This document shows positions 37,575 to 51,429 of a DNA stretch of 64,000 nucleotides, one piece after another. The DNA is taken from NCBI GenBank assembly GCA_963691815.1, contig OY829647.1, positions 15,581,360 through 15,645,359 of the forward strand, read 5' to 3'. Made by a program: the position numbers and the translations under genes. Origin of the DNA: Echiichthys vipera. Lineage: Eukaryota > Chordata > Actinopteri > Perciformes > Trachinidae. The first letter of the stretch is position 1, and the number at the start of each line of letters is the position of its first letter. The notes below the pieces were generated by a model that worked only from the letters and a program-made list of their open reading frames with translations, had not been told where the DNA came from and made no database searches.

Positions 37575-37916
37575 TTGAATGATTATTACATTAATGAACT
37601 GCATATATTAATGTGTTAACATGTAAGGAATGCTTGAATGTTATAGTTGGTTGAGGTGGAGCTACTTTTAACTGTTTTATGTTATTTTGGGTAGTTTAAT
37701 CTATAATACCATATGATACTTCATAAATGTATTGTTTTTTTGTGTTTTGAAAAGTAACTAGTGAAAAACAATGTTGTGGAGTCAAAAGTACAATATTTGC
37801 CTTGGAATGTAAGTGAAGTATTGTGAATATAATGACGTAACATAAAATCTAACTATTCAAGTAGAGTACATGTACTGTACATAGTACTAGAGTAAATTTA
37901 CTTAGTTGCTTTCCAC
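37575..37916 (-). mobile_element. left half of the same MITE family (family C), inverted
   Basis: Read on the minus strand it begins GTGGAAAGCAACTAAGTAAA, TTTACTCTAGTACTATGTAC, and continues to CTCCACCTCAACCAACTATA. These words belong to the left half of family C. With the right half at 37.10-37.37 kb this makes two divergent partial copies about 200 bp apart, so at least two insertions or a rearrangement occurred here. Confidence 0.5.
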
Positions 37917-40900
37917 TAATCTGTGTCAACAGTTAATGAAGCTCACATCCATGAAAACCCCAAACTACGGACCTTTTAAAGCCAATCAATACTCTGTACA
38001 GCCAGGCTTTTGCTTTGGGGAGGCCTGCTTTTATGCCTCGTGTGTTGTAAGCAAACGCACACAAAGCACTCAGAGAGGGTTGGTATTAAATGAGGCAATG
38101 AAAGAGACAAACGGAAAAAACAGGAGAAGACCTAGAGATGAGAGAGGAATCTAGAGAAGTGATGCAGAGAGAAGGGAAGGAGATTTATATGATACAGAAA
38201 CTAAAGGGAGAGAGTGGGGCTAACAAATGGATACGGGGGAGGAGAGATAGAGAAATCAAAGGTGAGACACAGAAGAAGCAGTAGATGATTGATCAGTTAT
38301 GATACTAAATACATTTTTAATTGAATCGGGGAAATGTCTGCACCATTTTTTCATTTCAAATATTGGAAAAATCTCTTATCATATCCCTAATATAGCTCTT
38401 GTAGGATCAATCTTCTTTAATTTGACCCCTTCTCAGACAGTTGTGATTTCATCAGCCATGATTTCCCTGTGGGTGAGACGCAGCATCGACTTAACCCACC
38501 AGTCAATCATCAGCAAGGTAACTGATCACCATCCAATAGCAAAAAGGCCAGATGAGGTCTCCGACCTCGTCACCCTTGACCCTGCGCCTCTGATCCTTGG
38601 GTCTGGTCCGGCGGGTGTCTGGCGTAGGGACGCCGGGTTAATCAATAGCAGGGATGGCATGTAATAAAACAAAGGTCTCCAGGGAGGATCCCACGCAAAC
38701 CACCAGCTTCCTGAATGGCTAGGCTGCCTGTCAGTCAACCACTTCTGCTGCTATTCAGCATCACGCTCTTTTACAAGCTTGGTTGTTTTTATGAGCAGTG
38801 ACAGAGAGGGGATTTGAACAAAGCAAAACAGTTTTGTGACAGCAATTAACTAAGAGATGGTTGTTTTCCTCCTGCTGTTTGATTTCATATAGTTTTCTAA
38901 TTAATTAATCATGTTTACAAGTTAAATGGCAGTTAAGATGAGTATATCAGCTGATCTGGTTCATCTTGGTTTAGACGTTGAATTATTCCATAAATTTTAC
39001 GTTAGAAGTGATTTTGAGCTGAAGCCGTTAGAACCATCTCTTTATTTATGGTTCTACTCTTTTCAATCTGTATAGCCAAGGGCGAGGACAGGTCAGAGGT
39101 CGAGAGGGGGATGCATCTATATACATGTTTACTGTATCAATCCAGCAATTAACATAGGAAAAGAAAATGTGATTATGTTATAACCATTTTCAACATACAA
39201 CATTGCAACCTTACCACAAATAGTACCTTACCACAAATAGTACTGTCCTTCATCTCTGATGTTGAATATTTAGCTTTCCTCAAGGATTATATTAAGTATA
39301 AATACAAACAAATTAATTTGAAATACAAAAACAACATGCAGAGAATGTAAGAGTACAGGCATATGGTCCCAGCAACCTCAATCAATACCCCCTTTCTACC
39401 AAATATAAATACATTTTTAAACACTCCAGAGTCCTTTTCTATTGCTAGTCGACAAGTAAGCCTTTCTGGGTTGTTGTTTTTTTTTGGTCTGGCATATTCA
39501 ACGTCACAAATGTGCCAAAAAATAGGATTAGTAAACAGTTAAAAGAGCATGGAGGCCAGTGGCAATGTCATGGCCATTACTTCTTTTTATACATGTCACT
39601 TATTAAGTCTCTTTTTTAAACTTGGCGCAGACTAATTTGGAGTTAAGTCTGAGTGCAGCTTGCACAGACATGGACGGAATTTGTGTCTGAGATCACAAAA
39701 GAGTAGAAGAAGTTACCAACGGAGCATAACATTGCACCTGAAAAGGGGCTAAATTTATTTATGTCGTGTTTCCTTCACTGCAGATCCTAGCTAGAGCCGA
39801 TAAATACTCAAGACCACTGTAAGGTAATTTGTACCTATAATGAATGGGTATTGTAACCTTTTTTTCCCTAAAGACAAAAGCCAGATATTATTTGATGCTA
39901 GTTATTTTTACAGGTTCTTGCACCGGGGTAATAGTGCTGTTGTCTTACTGTCCTGTGTTGCTGTTTTGTACATTTTCTATGTACTTTGTTGCAATATAGT
40001 AAGGAAGGTTTTTCACTATGTGTATAGCATAGTATATGTATATTCCCGCAATAGAGTACATATAGCATGTTGTGTTCTATGTAGCGCCAAGGTTCTAGGT
40101 AAACGTTATATCATTGCACTGTGACTGTGTATATGGCTGTACTGACAATAAATAGTGGATTAGGGGCTCAAGAGGTTAGGGCGAACTGCTGACAATGGCA
40201 TATCACACCAGACAATTTGTCCTGCACGCTCCCTACTCCTATCAAATGATTTTCACATGACCACTCTTTCTGTTCCCTTTTACCTCTTTGTCTTTTCAAC
40301 AAAGAAGCAGTTCAGCACTTTTTTTCGTTTCCTCTTCTCCTGATCAAACCTGGGGCCCAACCTTCCATCCCGTCCATCTCTTTCCCTTACGACCATCTCT
40401 CCATTCATTTTCCTTTTATCTATGTCTCATCGAGGTCTCCGGTGGGAGCAGAGAGGTGACAGGCATGTGTCTGCCTGGCCCTGCTGTCTGCCTTTCTAAT
40501 GAGCCTGAAACACAGGGGGTCAGCCTATTATGGAGATGAGGAGATCCAAGCAGGCCAAAAGGTGATGGACCTCGCTAATAGGGACCCTTCCAATCCTCCA
40601 CCCCTCCCTTTTACCTCTCCTCTCCTTTCCTCCTACTCCTCTCCTCTCCTAACCTTGTTCCCCCTAGCTTTCTTCCATCTGTAAGTCTATTCCGTCCTGC
40701 AAGGTCTAATAAAGGGGCTCATATGCTAAACAGAAGCTTTGGCCTCCCGCTCGTCCTCCTCTTCCACCTCATCCTTCCTTTCCCTTTCCCGTTATCTTTT
40801 CATCCTGGAGGTTGTTTGAAGTTTCTCTCCCTCTTCGGTCGGTTAGTTCTATCATCTCTCTCGGCCCAGGGCCACCTCTGTTGTCTGCTCAGCCTCAGTG

Positions 40901-41181
40901 GGGTCTCTTTGTAGCCGAGGCCCATGTGTGCCGAGCCCACTACTGCTTCCTCCAGTAGAGAAGTGTGTGTGTCTGCATGCGTTGATGTTGTGTGTGCTGC
41001 TGTATTTCTTCAGCCTCTTCTTCAAAACATATGCGTCCCTCCTCCTGTGGCCTGGCCTCAGTTAGCCAAGTTGGCTTTGAAAGGCAGACGACAGAAGACA
41101 GGGATGTAGCGATTTCTCTGTGTTGAAGCAGGAGATGGCACGCACAGGTATACTGTACGTGTGCGGATGAGCACTTTTTTA
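37917..41181. other. unique non-coding stretch
   Basis: Purine-rich at 38090-38280 and pyrimidine-rich at 40590-40680 and 40740-40870. No exon, RNA gene or named repeat is visible. Confidence 0.4.
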
Positions 41182-41727
41182 TCAATTCAATTCAATTCAA
41201 TTTTATTTATAGTGCCAAATCATAACAAAAGTTATCTCAGGACACTTTACAAACTAGGTAAAGACCACACTCTATGACTTATGATTTACATAGACCCAAC
41301 AATTCCCCTGTAGAGTACGGTGGCAACGAAAACCTTCCCTATTACAGGCAGGAACGTCAGACAGACCCAGCTCTGTGGAGGACGGACATCTGTCTGCACC
41401 GGTTGGGGAGGAAGAAAAGGAGAGAGAAAGAGAGAAAAGACGGACAGACGGACAGCGAGAGACAAAGACAGACACAAAGACAGAGACAGACGCACTTCCA
41501 GTAACCATATATAATATCTATAGTAATGTGAATATGACGTATGTGTTATGGCAGTTAATACAGCAGAATAGTAGAAACAAGCACAGCTAAGGTTATAGAT
41601 TATAATAGCAGCAGGAAGCGTCATGCAGGACCACGGCAGCAGGCACCACCACAATCAGCAGAGACCTGCGAGACGACAAAGCACAAACAACTCTGGGGAA
41701 GAAGTTCAATTAGTAACATGCATTGGA
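41182..41727 (-). mobile_element. antisense 3' fragment of the L2-type LINE
   Basis: The plus strand starts with a (TTCAA)n tail and TTTTATTTATAGTGCCAAAT. The minus strand follows the 3' UTR of the 26.4-30.75 kb LINE collinearly: GAGATAACTTTTGTTATGAT, the GGGTCTGTCTGACGTTCCTG block, the pyrimidine-rich stretch, GACGCTTCCTGCTGC, one VNTR unit, and AACTTCTTCCCCAGAGTTG. The match fades near 41727. It is 5'-truncated with no ORF, so it is a dead copy. Plus-strand frames here, such as 41274-41590, are shadows. Confidence 0.85.
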
Positions 41728-43011
41728 TACACCCTCCTGTCTCATGTCTCCTCTCCGTATTTTATTTCAATTTTAGTGTGTAATCTAGTTTATTTCACAC
41801 GGGAGACGCTGCGAATTACCCCTGTGTAAATACGTACCTGTGATCGTTTAATATTGAGTTGTAGCCCTGATGAATCCATGGGGGTGCATTCAAAAGCTGC
41901 GGTGCAATGTGAAGCAGCAGGGTCACCCTCATTGGATAGCAGCTCATTAAAAAGTAAAAAAAAGGCTCAGAAACCTGCCTAGTTAGCTCTTTCTTCGACA
42001 TTTGATTTTCGAGGTCCACCAGTGTATTTTCTTTCACTGTTTGCCAGTCAAAAGCTTGCCTGGTGCCTTCGGTTGCTAGGTCAAATGGAATGATTAAACA
42101 GAAAGCGATTCATTGGTCAGATCAGGTGATATGCAGATTAGAGCTGGCATGCTGTGCCAATGCCTGAAACCTTCACCACCACATGCCGGGAATATTCTGA
42201 GATGGTTGTTGCTAGGGGAAATTTAGGGCGTTAGAGGAGCTGTGACCAGTACACCTGTATGTCTTTCAGCGGAGATTTGTGCATCACTTACTTGCCAATT
42301 CTTAGAGGATATGGTATTTTTTTCAAATCCCATAACACCTCATGCTCACTCAGGCTGCATATTGAACCAGAAAACTACTTTACAGCGAAATTACCAGTAT
42401 TTGAGAATATTAATAATTAATATTGGTGACAAAAGGGAGGTTAGCACTTCTGAGGCCATTCAGCTGTCAAATCAAATCACACACACCTCAGCTATTTCAA
42501 ATATTTGAGACAATTTATCGAAATGTTATTAATAGAATGATCCAGGCTCCTGTAATTATCTGATTGCCAGTGTCTGAGGTTCCTGCCTCTGAGGGATATT
42601 TAGTGTCATAGTCGAACTCCCGGTGAGAGGTGGTCCCGATGATTAGCCTCTGTTAGCGTCAGGTCTCATCTACTTCTCTGTGTTATCCTGTAGCATTAGT
42701 CTAATGGCCCAGGAAACACAGATAATGATTCTCAGCACAGATTAGCATCTGCCGCTGCTGCTGCTAGACAAAGCACACACGCACACATATTGTACATGTG
42801 GACACTCTCAGACAAAGAGTATGCATTATCCAAAATACCACACACACACACACACACACGCACAAATGTACTAATGGAGACTGCAGAGCAAATTACATGC
42901 ATGGTTTAGCAAAGGCTCCACGAGATGAAAACAAACACTGTTTCTCTATACCATTCTATAGAAGCATGTTCCCCTTTTTCTATTTCTTTGTCACTTTCAG
43001 TGTAAACTCAG
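41728..43011. other. unique non-coding stretch
   Basis: A short (CA)n run at about 42838-42860. The section 42600-42740 resembles conserved non-coding DNA by texture. No gene recognised. Confidence 0.4.
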
Positions 43012-43204
43012 TAAGGAAGTACACATTCAAGGTACTTTTACTTTACTTGAGTCTTTTCTTTTAATTCTACTTCAGATTTCCTCTCCTATACATATGAGAG
43101 GCAAATATTTCTACTGCACAACATTTTTCTGACAGCTTTAGAGAAAACAAAGAGCTCATACAATATGATGCTTTGTTATAAATCAAGCAACCCAATAATA
43201 AGTA

Positions 43205-43440
43205 GAAGCTGAAAGAATTAATCGATTTTTTGGATAACGGATTTCATTTTCATACAAAATGCCAAACTTTTCATGGTACCAACTTCTTAGATGTGAGGAT
43301 CTACGGCTTTTCCTTTAAATCATTTTACCTATTTAATAATTTTTAGGCTTGTACTGGTCGGGCAAAGAAGTGCATTGTGAAGGTGTCACTTTGGCCTCTG
43401 CTAAGTGTGATGGGAATTTCTAACTTCTTTCTGAGTTTTA
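43205..43440. mobile_element. fragment of an ATTAATCGAT-type MITE
   Basis: AAAGAATTAATCGATTTTTT is followed by TAGGCTTGTACTGGTCGGGC, AAAGAAGTGCATTGTGAAGG and GTGTCACTTTGGCCTCTG. These resemble a teleost non-autonomous element whose ends contain ATTAATCGAT. The right end is not intact. Recalled by eye. Confidence 0.4.
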
Positions 43441-43534
43441 ACAAACCTAACAACCAGTCAGGATAATGAGTGCTATTGGCTGCAAAGCATGAACTCCATG
43501 CTGCTGACAGATGAGTGCATCACTTATAATAATC

Positions 43535-44136
43535 TAAGGGCGCACTCACACTGTCCATCCGTACTGTGCCCAAGCACATTTCACAGCTAAAGTCTAGTTC
43601 ATTTGACCAGTGTTAGTTCAACCCTACCGTTCCTAGGTGCGGTCACTCTTGCCGGCCACTGTCCGTTTGGGAGAGGTGGTCTTTTGTAAAGCATGTTTGC
43701 ACATGTACATGAACATGCACGAGCAAGAGGCCTACGGCGGTTCTGACGTCATTTTATGTGCGCCTGTTCGGACAAAGAAAAAAGAAGGAGGGACCATTTA
43801 AAACAATGGCGGCAAAAGGTTCCCGTGTTATGCGGAGGTGGTGTGTTTACTGCAGATTTGGTCGGATGAAAATATTCAAAAACAGTTGGACAAGATGCAC
43901 AAAAACTCTGAGGTCTATGGAAAGATTTGTAAACAAAGCGACGCATCACGATGACGTCAATCAATGCGTGTGACGTGTTACGGCGTGATGACATATAGGC
44001 AGACAATAAAGCATTCGCACCGAGGCCCAGGCAGTGTGAGTACAAACGGGCCTGGCCCACGGGGGGAGAGGGAGGGGGGGACAAGTACCCTAAAGCACGG
44101 GGCATGGTACGCATGGACAGTGTGAGTGCGCCCTAA
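43535..44136 (+). mobile_element. PIF/Harbinger-like non-autonomous transposon, 596 bp
   Basis: The element is 43538-44133, flanked by TAA on both sides (43535-43537, 44134-44136), fitting the 3-bp TWA duplication of PIF/Harbinger. Terminal inverted repeats are 27 bp with one mismatch, beginning GGGCGCACTCACACTGTCCA. It encodes no transposase but keeps a Myb/SANT-like coding remnant. AATAAA at about 44008 could have been the polyadenylation signal of that gene. It is nested between two halves of another MITE. Confidence 0.85.
43806..43954 (+). pseudogene. Myb/SANT-like DNA-binding protein remnant of a Harbinger transposon
   Basis: ATG at 43806 opens MAAKGS. After a one-base frameshift around 43825, the frame from 43829 runs 41 codons to TGA (43952-43954). 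It includes YAEVVCLLQIWSDENIQKQL and then a KNSEVYGKICKQ segment. The spaced hydrophobic/Trp pattern (EVxxLLxIWSDExIQxQLD...VYxKI) is that of the trihelix Myb/SANT-like domain encoded beside the transposase in autonomous PIF/Harbinger elements, where it helps bind the ends. Only the first half of the domain survives. Confidence 0.7.
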
Positions 44137-44319
44137 TTATAAAATATACAATGGTATAAGGGCCACAGGGGATATTTTTTTCTTTATTAAGTACTTTTAC
44201 ATTTGATACTTTCATTTTAATCAGTGTCGGACTTTACTTGTAATGGAGTCTTTTTACAGTGTGCTAATAGTACTTTTTAGTAAAGCATCTGAATACTTCC
44301 TCCACTACTGGTCACCTCT

Positions 44320-45552
44320 CTTGAACTCATGCACATCCATCAAGTCTAAAACCCCCCTCCATCTCAAGTATAAGTAACTGTACATAAAATGGTGGATCAA
44401 ATGGAAAACACAACAAAATATAATCTTTTCAATTCAGAAGTAAAACTAATTTATTTTATCACTGAAATTGTATACACACATTCTGGATTTACTCTAAACT
44501 GATCTCTGCTGTGAATGTGAGCAATGCAGTGAGCTGCTACACAAAAAAAAAAATGTAGTCTGTGTGTGTGCAAAAATTGGAGGAGGCCCAAGGCTTCGTC
44601 AGCGATGTTTTTTTTAAAAGTAGGAGTTGTTTGCGGGTTGCAATGCAAATGAGCGTGTGTATTTCTAAGTGTTTCTCTGCCATTGTGTATGAATGTTTAC
44701 AGATGTATGGGTGAACAGCATGTGTGTATCTGCTTGCTTTGTGCATGTATGCATTAATGCAGGACTACAGGCAATCCCTCCTGCAGGGCAGGGGAGTGGG
44801 CTGGTGGTGGGCTTTTTCTCTGCTGTCTGAAGTCTAGCCGTCTATAAAGAGACCTCTTCACATGTGGCACACTGGTGATAGATAGTCACTTATGCTGCAG
44901 CTGACATCCAATCTGGCATCGGCGATTATAAAGCCCTCACCTCTTGATGTGTCCCTCTGTAGCCATCGAACCCCCTCTGCTCAGACACAGAAATCCCATT
45001 TTGTGTCACAGGGCAGTGAAATGAGGTTGTTTCTGGGTGTATGAGTGTGTTCTGCTGTGACTGCATGTGAGAGTGGATGACAGAGAGTCCACAGGATGGA
45101 TGCATATCTGTCATTTATGAAATGGTGTAATTTCCCTCTGATCCAGTCTTAACTAAATGATAATGAATCTTAAGCAAGTAAGTGATACTGCTTGACCACT
45201 TCATTTGATGTCTGCTGATTTTTTTCTTAGTTTGTTTTTTTGTTTCTAAATTGAAAAAAGTCCCCACTTGTTCAGGCTTTATTCTCATCCTATATTGTAT
45301 TTACTTTTATACCTCAGTCTCTCCATTGCTCTTCTAAAATGAACTCCCCTCACCTGACCTGTCCTGTAGTTTTTTGATCACTCACTATCCCTCCGTGTGA
45401 CAGAACCCGCGGCTGTGATCAAGACATGATCAAGACACATGCACACAGTGGGTTGGCATTCACCAGGGAACTGTAAGCCCAGCATGGAGACTCCTTTGAG
45501 GCAACTACACAGAAATACATACTGGCTGTGATAAGACAGTGCCACAGGGTGC
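44320..45552. other. unique non-coding stretch
   Basis: No gene or named repeat recognised. Confidence 0.45.
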
Positions 45553-48077
<2,525 letters not shown>

Positions 48078-48899
48078 AGGGTACATCCTGTCCTGATGTT
48101 TGTGAAGGCACCCGAACAATAGCACTAATTAATAAAATTGGACACTAACAGTGAAGGGCTCAAAAAAAATAATTCTAGTTTTTAACTCTGTCTCCGTCTC
48201 AAGGGCCATGTTTACCCTCCTCCTTTGCATAGAAGACAAGGAGATTAGCAACCAGGTGTGTGTGTGTGTGCAGTAGGTTTCATCTTTCCATTTTCAAATC
48301 ATCTCCATCTTTCTAAAGTGGAATAACTATTTAACCACAAACACAAGACGCCTGTCAATGCTGTAGTTCTAAAACTTAAACTCAGCATATTTCACTATTT
48401 TGTCAGTGTGCTGTCACATCATAATTACAGAAATGAGAGATGTATTATTTTGAAATGTAATGCCAGACAGCCTGTTTTTGTCCCCTGTGGATGATTCCTG
48501 CCTTCTTTAATTAAAGCCTCGGTAGTAATTGGTGTCACAAGTGCTGCAAACACTGTGTTTATGTAAGTAATCAGTGGAAGCAGTTTTATACAGCCACTGC
48601 AGGATTCAGTGCATCCTTTGGCAAAGATCATAACACAAGCGGGAGCCATTGTTTTGTTTGCACTAATGAAGTTCATACCATTTTAAAAACTGATGATCAG
48701 AGATATCATATCGGAAAGCTTTTTGTGTGTATTTACTGTATAGTGCTGCATATACAGGGTTCATAATTATTAGTTTTTATTCCTTTTTTTAAAAATGTTG
48801 AAATGTAGCTATGTGAAACAAAGTGGTCAAATCAATTTTAGAATAAATACAAAGGTGAAAATCAGATCTTATTTTGAAAATCTACCATGTGCTGCACAA
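48078..48899. other. unique non-coding stretch
   Basis: A short (GT)n run near 48256-48270. Nothing else recognised. Confidence 0.45.
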
Positions 48900-49250
48900 A
48901 AATCCATCCATCATTCGCAACCGCTTGTCCCTGACGGGACGAGGGGGGCTGTAGCCCATCACAGCTGACATTGGGCGTGAGGCGGGGTACACCCTGGACA
49001 GGTCATCACAATCTGTCACAGAGCACATAGAGACAGACAACCATTCACACTTACATCACACCTATGGCAATTTCGAGTCATCAATTAACCTAAATGTTAA
49101 CCTTCATGTCTTTGTACTGTGGGAGGAAGTCGGATAACCCAAAGAGAACCCACGCAGACACGGGGAGAACATGCAAACTTCACAAAGAAGGGCCCCAGCC
49201 CGGATTCAAACCGGGAACCCTCTTGCTGTGATGCATGTTTAGCAGCTAAC
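48900..49250 (-). mobile_element. V-SINE, antisense copy
   Basis: Read on the minus strand, the tRNA-derived head has CACAGCAAGAGGGTTCCCGG and a box B-like GGTTTGAATCC (one base from GGTTCGAATCC), so its polymerase III promoter is damaged. The central part has GCATGTTCTCCCCGTGTCTG, CGTGGGTTC and CCTCCCACAGTACAAAGAC, matching the core shared by vertebrate V-SINEs such as zebrafish DANA. The 3' portion has GGTGTACCCCGCCTCACGCC and ends near ATGGATGGAT. V-SINEs are moved by L2-type LINE enzymes. Confidence 0.8.
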
Positions 49251-49489
49251 TTGTGAGCTCAAACTTTTTCCCCACTCATTCTCTTTTCTGAGCTGTGCTC
49301 GGAGCAAGAGGACCTCCCTGTCTACTTGCAGCAGAAAACATAACTTTTGGATGAATCCATGGGAAATCAATTTAAACATCTGCTTTTAAAAGTACTCTTA
49401 AAAAGGCCTAAGCATATTGCATGTATATAGTACAATATAAAGACATGTCCAGGGAATAATATTCAGTGGGGTAAGAGGCAGAATTCATC
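49251..49489. other. unique non-coding stretch
   Basis: Nothing recognised. Confidence 0.4.
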
Positions 49490-49730
49490 TTCCTGTAATG
49501 TAAGGGGGCTGCATCGGGGTCCAGCATCACCCTGTCAGGGTTCTATGTGCAATAATGACTCACTTTAACTTTATCCTGCTTATTACATGGCTACTTAAAG
49601 AAAGCAATCATTTGACAAAATATTGATTTCAATGGAAATTGAATTTGCGACAGCTGACGTTAAATTAACTGAGATCTAGTATTCAAGAAAGCCATGTAAT
49701 AAACCACATTTATTCTTTTGTTAAGACTGT
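49490..49730. repeat. dispersed repeat, family A, copy 2
   Basis: Carries GCATCACCCTGTCAGGGTTC, GTGCAATAATGACTCACTTT and GAGATCTAGTATTCAAGAAA in the same order as the copy at 2.0-2.37 kb, but with shorter spacing. The first 11-bp block and the last 13-bp block are nearly identical between copies. Non-coding. Confidence 0.5.
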
Positions 49731-49969
49731 CCCTGTGCAGAATGGAAGCAGTTCCCCAGGTAGACTAGGTGCCCTGAAAAAATGGCTTCAAATCACGGTC
49801 CGGAATCTTTCCTCTGATTGTTACAGTAATGACAAAAAACACCCAGTGTGAGTGAGCAGGACGATCGAAAAAAATAAGCCCCATAAGGATCTCATCATCA
49901 CACCACCCCAGCTGTGTAAACAATAGTACACAATAACACACACACACACAGATTGACGCTCTATATTTT

Positions 49970-50032
<63 letters not shown>

Positions 50033-51192
50033 CTGAGATCACACACCACTTTTCAGGCCATCAAAGCGGTGATAAAAAGACACCAAGCGCAGGAGGGGAG
50101 TCTCCCTAATGTGCTCTCCCCACAGCAGGGAGCACCTTCTTCCTGCACGCCTCCCCCTACCTGCTGCCCCTTCCCTCCGCTCCTCTTCCCCCTTAGGCCC
50201 GGCTAGATACATCCACACTAATTGGATTAGCCATGACAGTAATGCACTACTGGGTCTCAGTAGCACAAACACACACTAATAAATTGCACGGGAGAGAATT
50301 AGCGCTTTCACTATCATTTACGAGATTAAAAGAGATTATGAGTGGCAGAATTAAGTAAGTGTGTGGGCCCCTTGACGAGAGGAGGAGAAGGTTTCTGACC
50401 TTGGAGCTGTGGACCGGCACCATGCCTGGACAGTCAGACACAGTAATTAGCCTGCAGACTAAGTAGCACACCAGCAGACAGGCTAATAATAGTGTCATTG
50501 CTATTAATAATGAGAGTGATAACAGCGCTCGTAATTATGACAGTCATAATCATAATGATGTAAATCATGTTCCGAGTTAGCACTTTAATCGTTGTGTGTG
50601 TGTTAGGAATAACATGAAGGTGATGGATTAATTTGAGGGTGTGTTTATGATTTAATGTCATTAGAGCTGTGTGTGTTCCCAACAGATTATCATTTATGTA
50701 ACATTGCTTTGTTGTTTGAGTTATTGTTATCCGTCTAGGCATTGCCTGACTATCTATCTATTGCTCTCTGTTAATCCTTTTTACATAAAAACAGGCCCTT
50801 TCCTCTGTCACTCATTCTTTTTTTAAACTCTCTGTCACGCACACTCACACACAGGAGAAAGGAGAAAAAGAGCACACACATGTATGAAAACCACATGATG
50901 GCTTCACACTTTAATTGCAGCCCCTCATCACTTGGCTCATCCTTTTCATCAAGCATCAGTAACCCTCCCATGCCACTGAGGTTAGTTCCTAACTCCACCA
51001 CATTATTTTGCTCACATCCACCTAATTTTTACTGGTGCCCGCCGACCTTTTCCCTGTGCCTCTCCTCCTTGCTTCCCCTTGACCTTTTGCTGGTCGCTGT
51101 GTCTGCTTTGTCCTTTTGTTTTGCCCCGAGGTAATATCTCACATTTGAGCTGGGTGATTTATTTACTGCCTTTCTTAGCACTAGACACACAC

Positions 51193-51195
<3 letters not shown>
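49731..51195. other. mostly unique stretch with (CT)n array
   Basis: Besides the separately listed (CT)n array, 50440-50590 has AT cores (CAGTAATTAGCC, GCTATTAATAATGAG, CGTAATTATGAC) suggestive of a conserved enhancer-like block. The frame at 49765-50049 is a translation of the CT array. Confidence 0.4.
49972..50029. repeat. (CT)n microsatellite
   Basis: Pure CT array, 58 bp, all pyrimidine on the plus strand. Confidence 0.96.
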
Positions 51196-51279
<84 letters not shown>

Positions 51280-51320
51280 CGCTCTCTCTCGCTCTCTCTT
51301 GCTCTCTCTCGCTCTCTCTC
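51196..51320. repeat. (CT)n array with TTGCTCTCTCTCGCTC period
   Basis: Pure CT interrupted once by CAAT, then a right part with regular TTGC/TCGC breaks. It may form a higher-order repeat. Confidence 0.94.
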
Positions 51321-51429
51321 TGACACAAATACCCATCACAAGTGCATTTTGCTTCTTTCTGTCACTCTATTATTTTTCCTGTCATTGTCTCAAAGGGACA
51401 TAAACACACACTTCTAGGACTTTGTGAGC

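Larger units (their letters stand above)
43012..44312 (+). mobile_element. interrupted family C MITE hosting nested insertions
   Basis: Left-half words (GTACTTTTACTTTACTTGAG, ACAGCTTTAGAGAAAAC, ATATGATGCTTTGTTATAAA) occupy 43035-43200. Right-half words (TTAAGTACTTTTACATTTGA, GGACTTTACTTGTAATGGAG, TACAGTGTGCTAATAGTACT) occupy 44190-44312. Between them sit two other elements, so they were probably inserted into an existing copy. Boundaries of the host copy are approximate. Confidence 0.55.
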
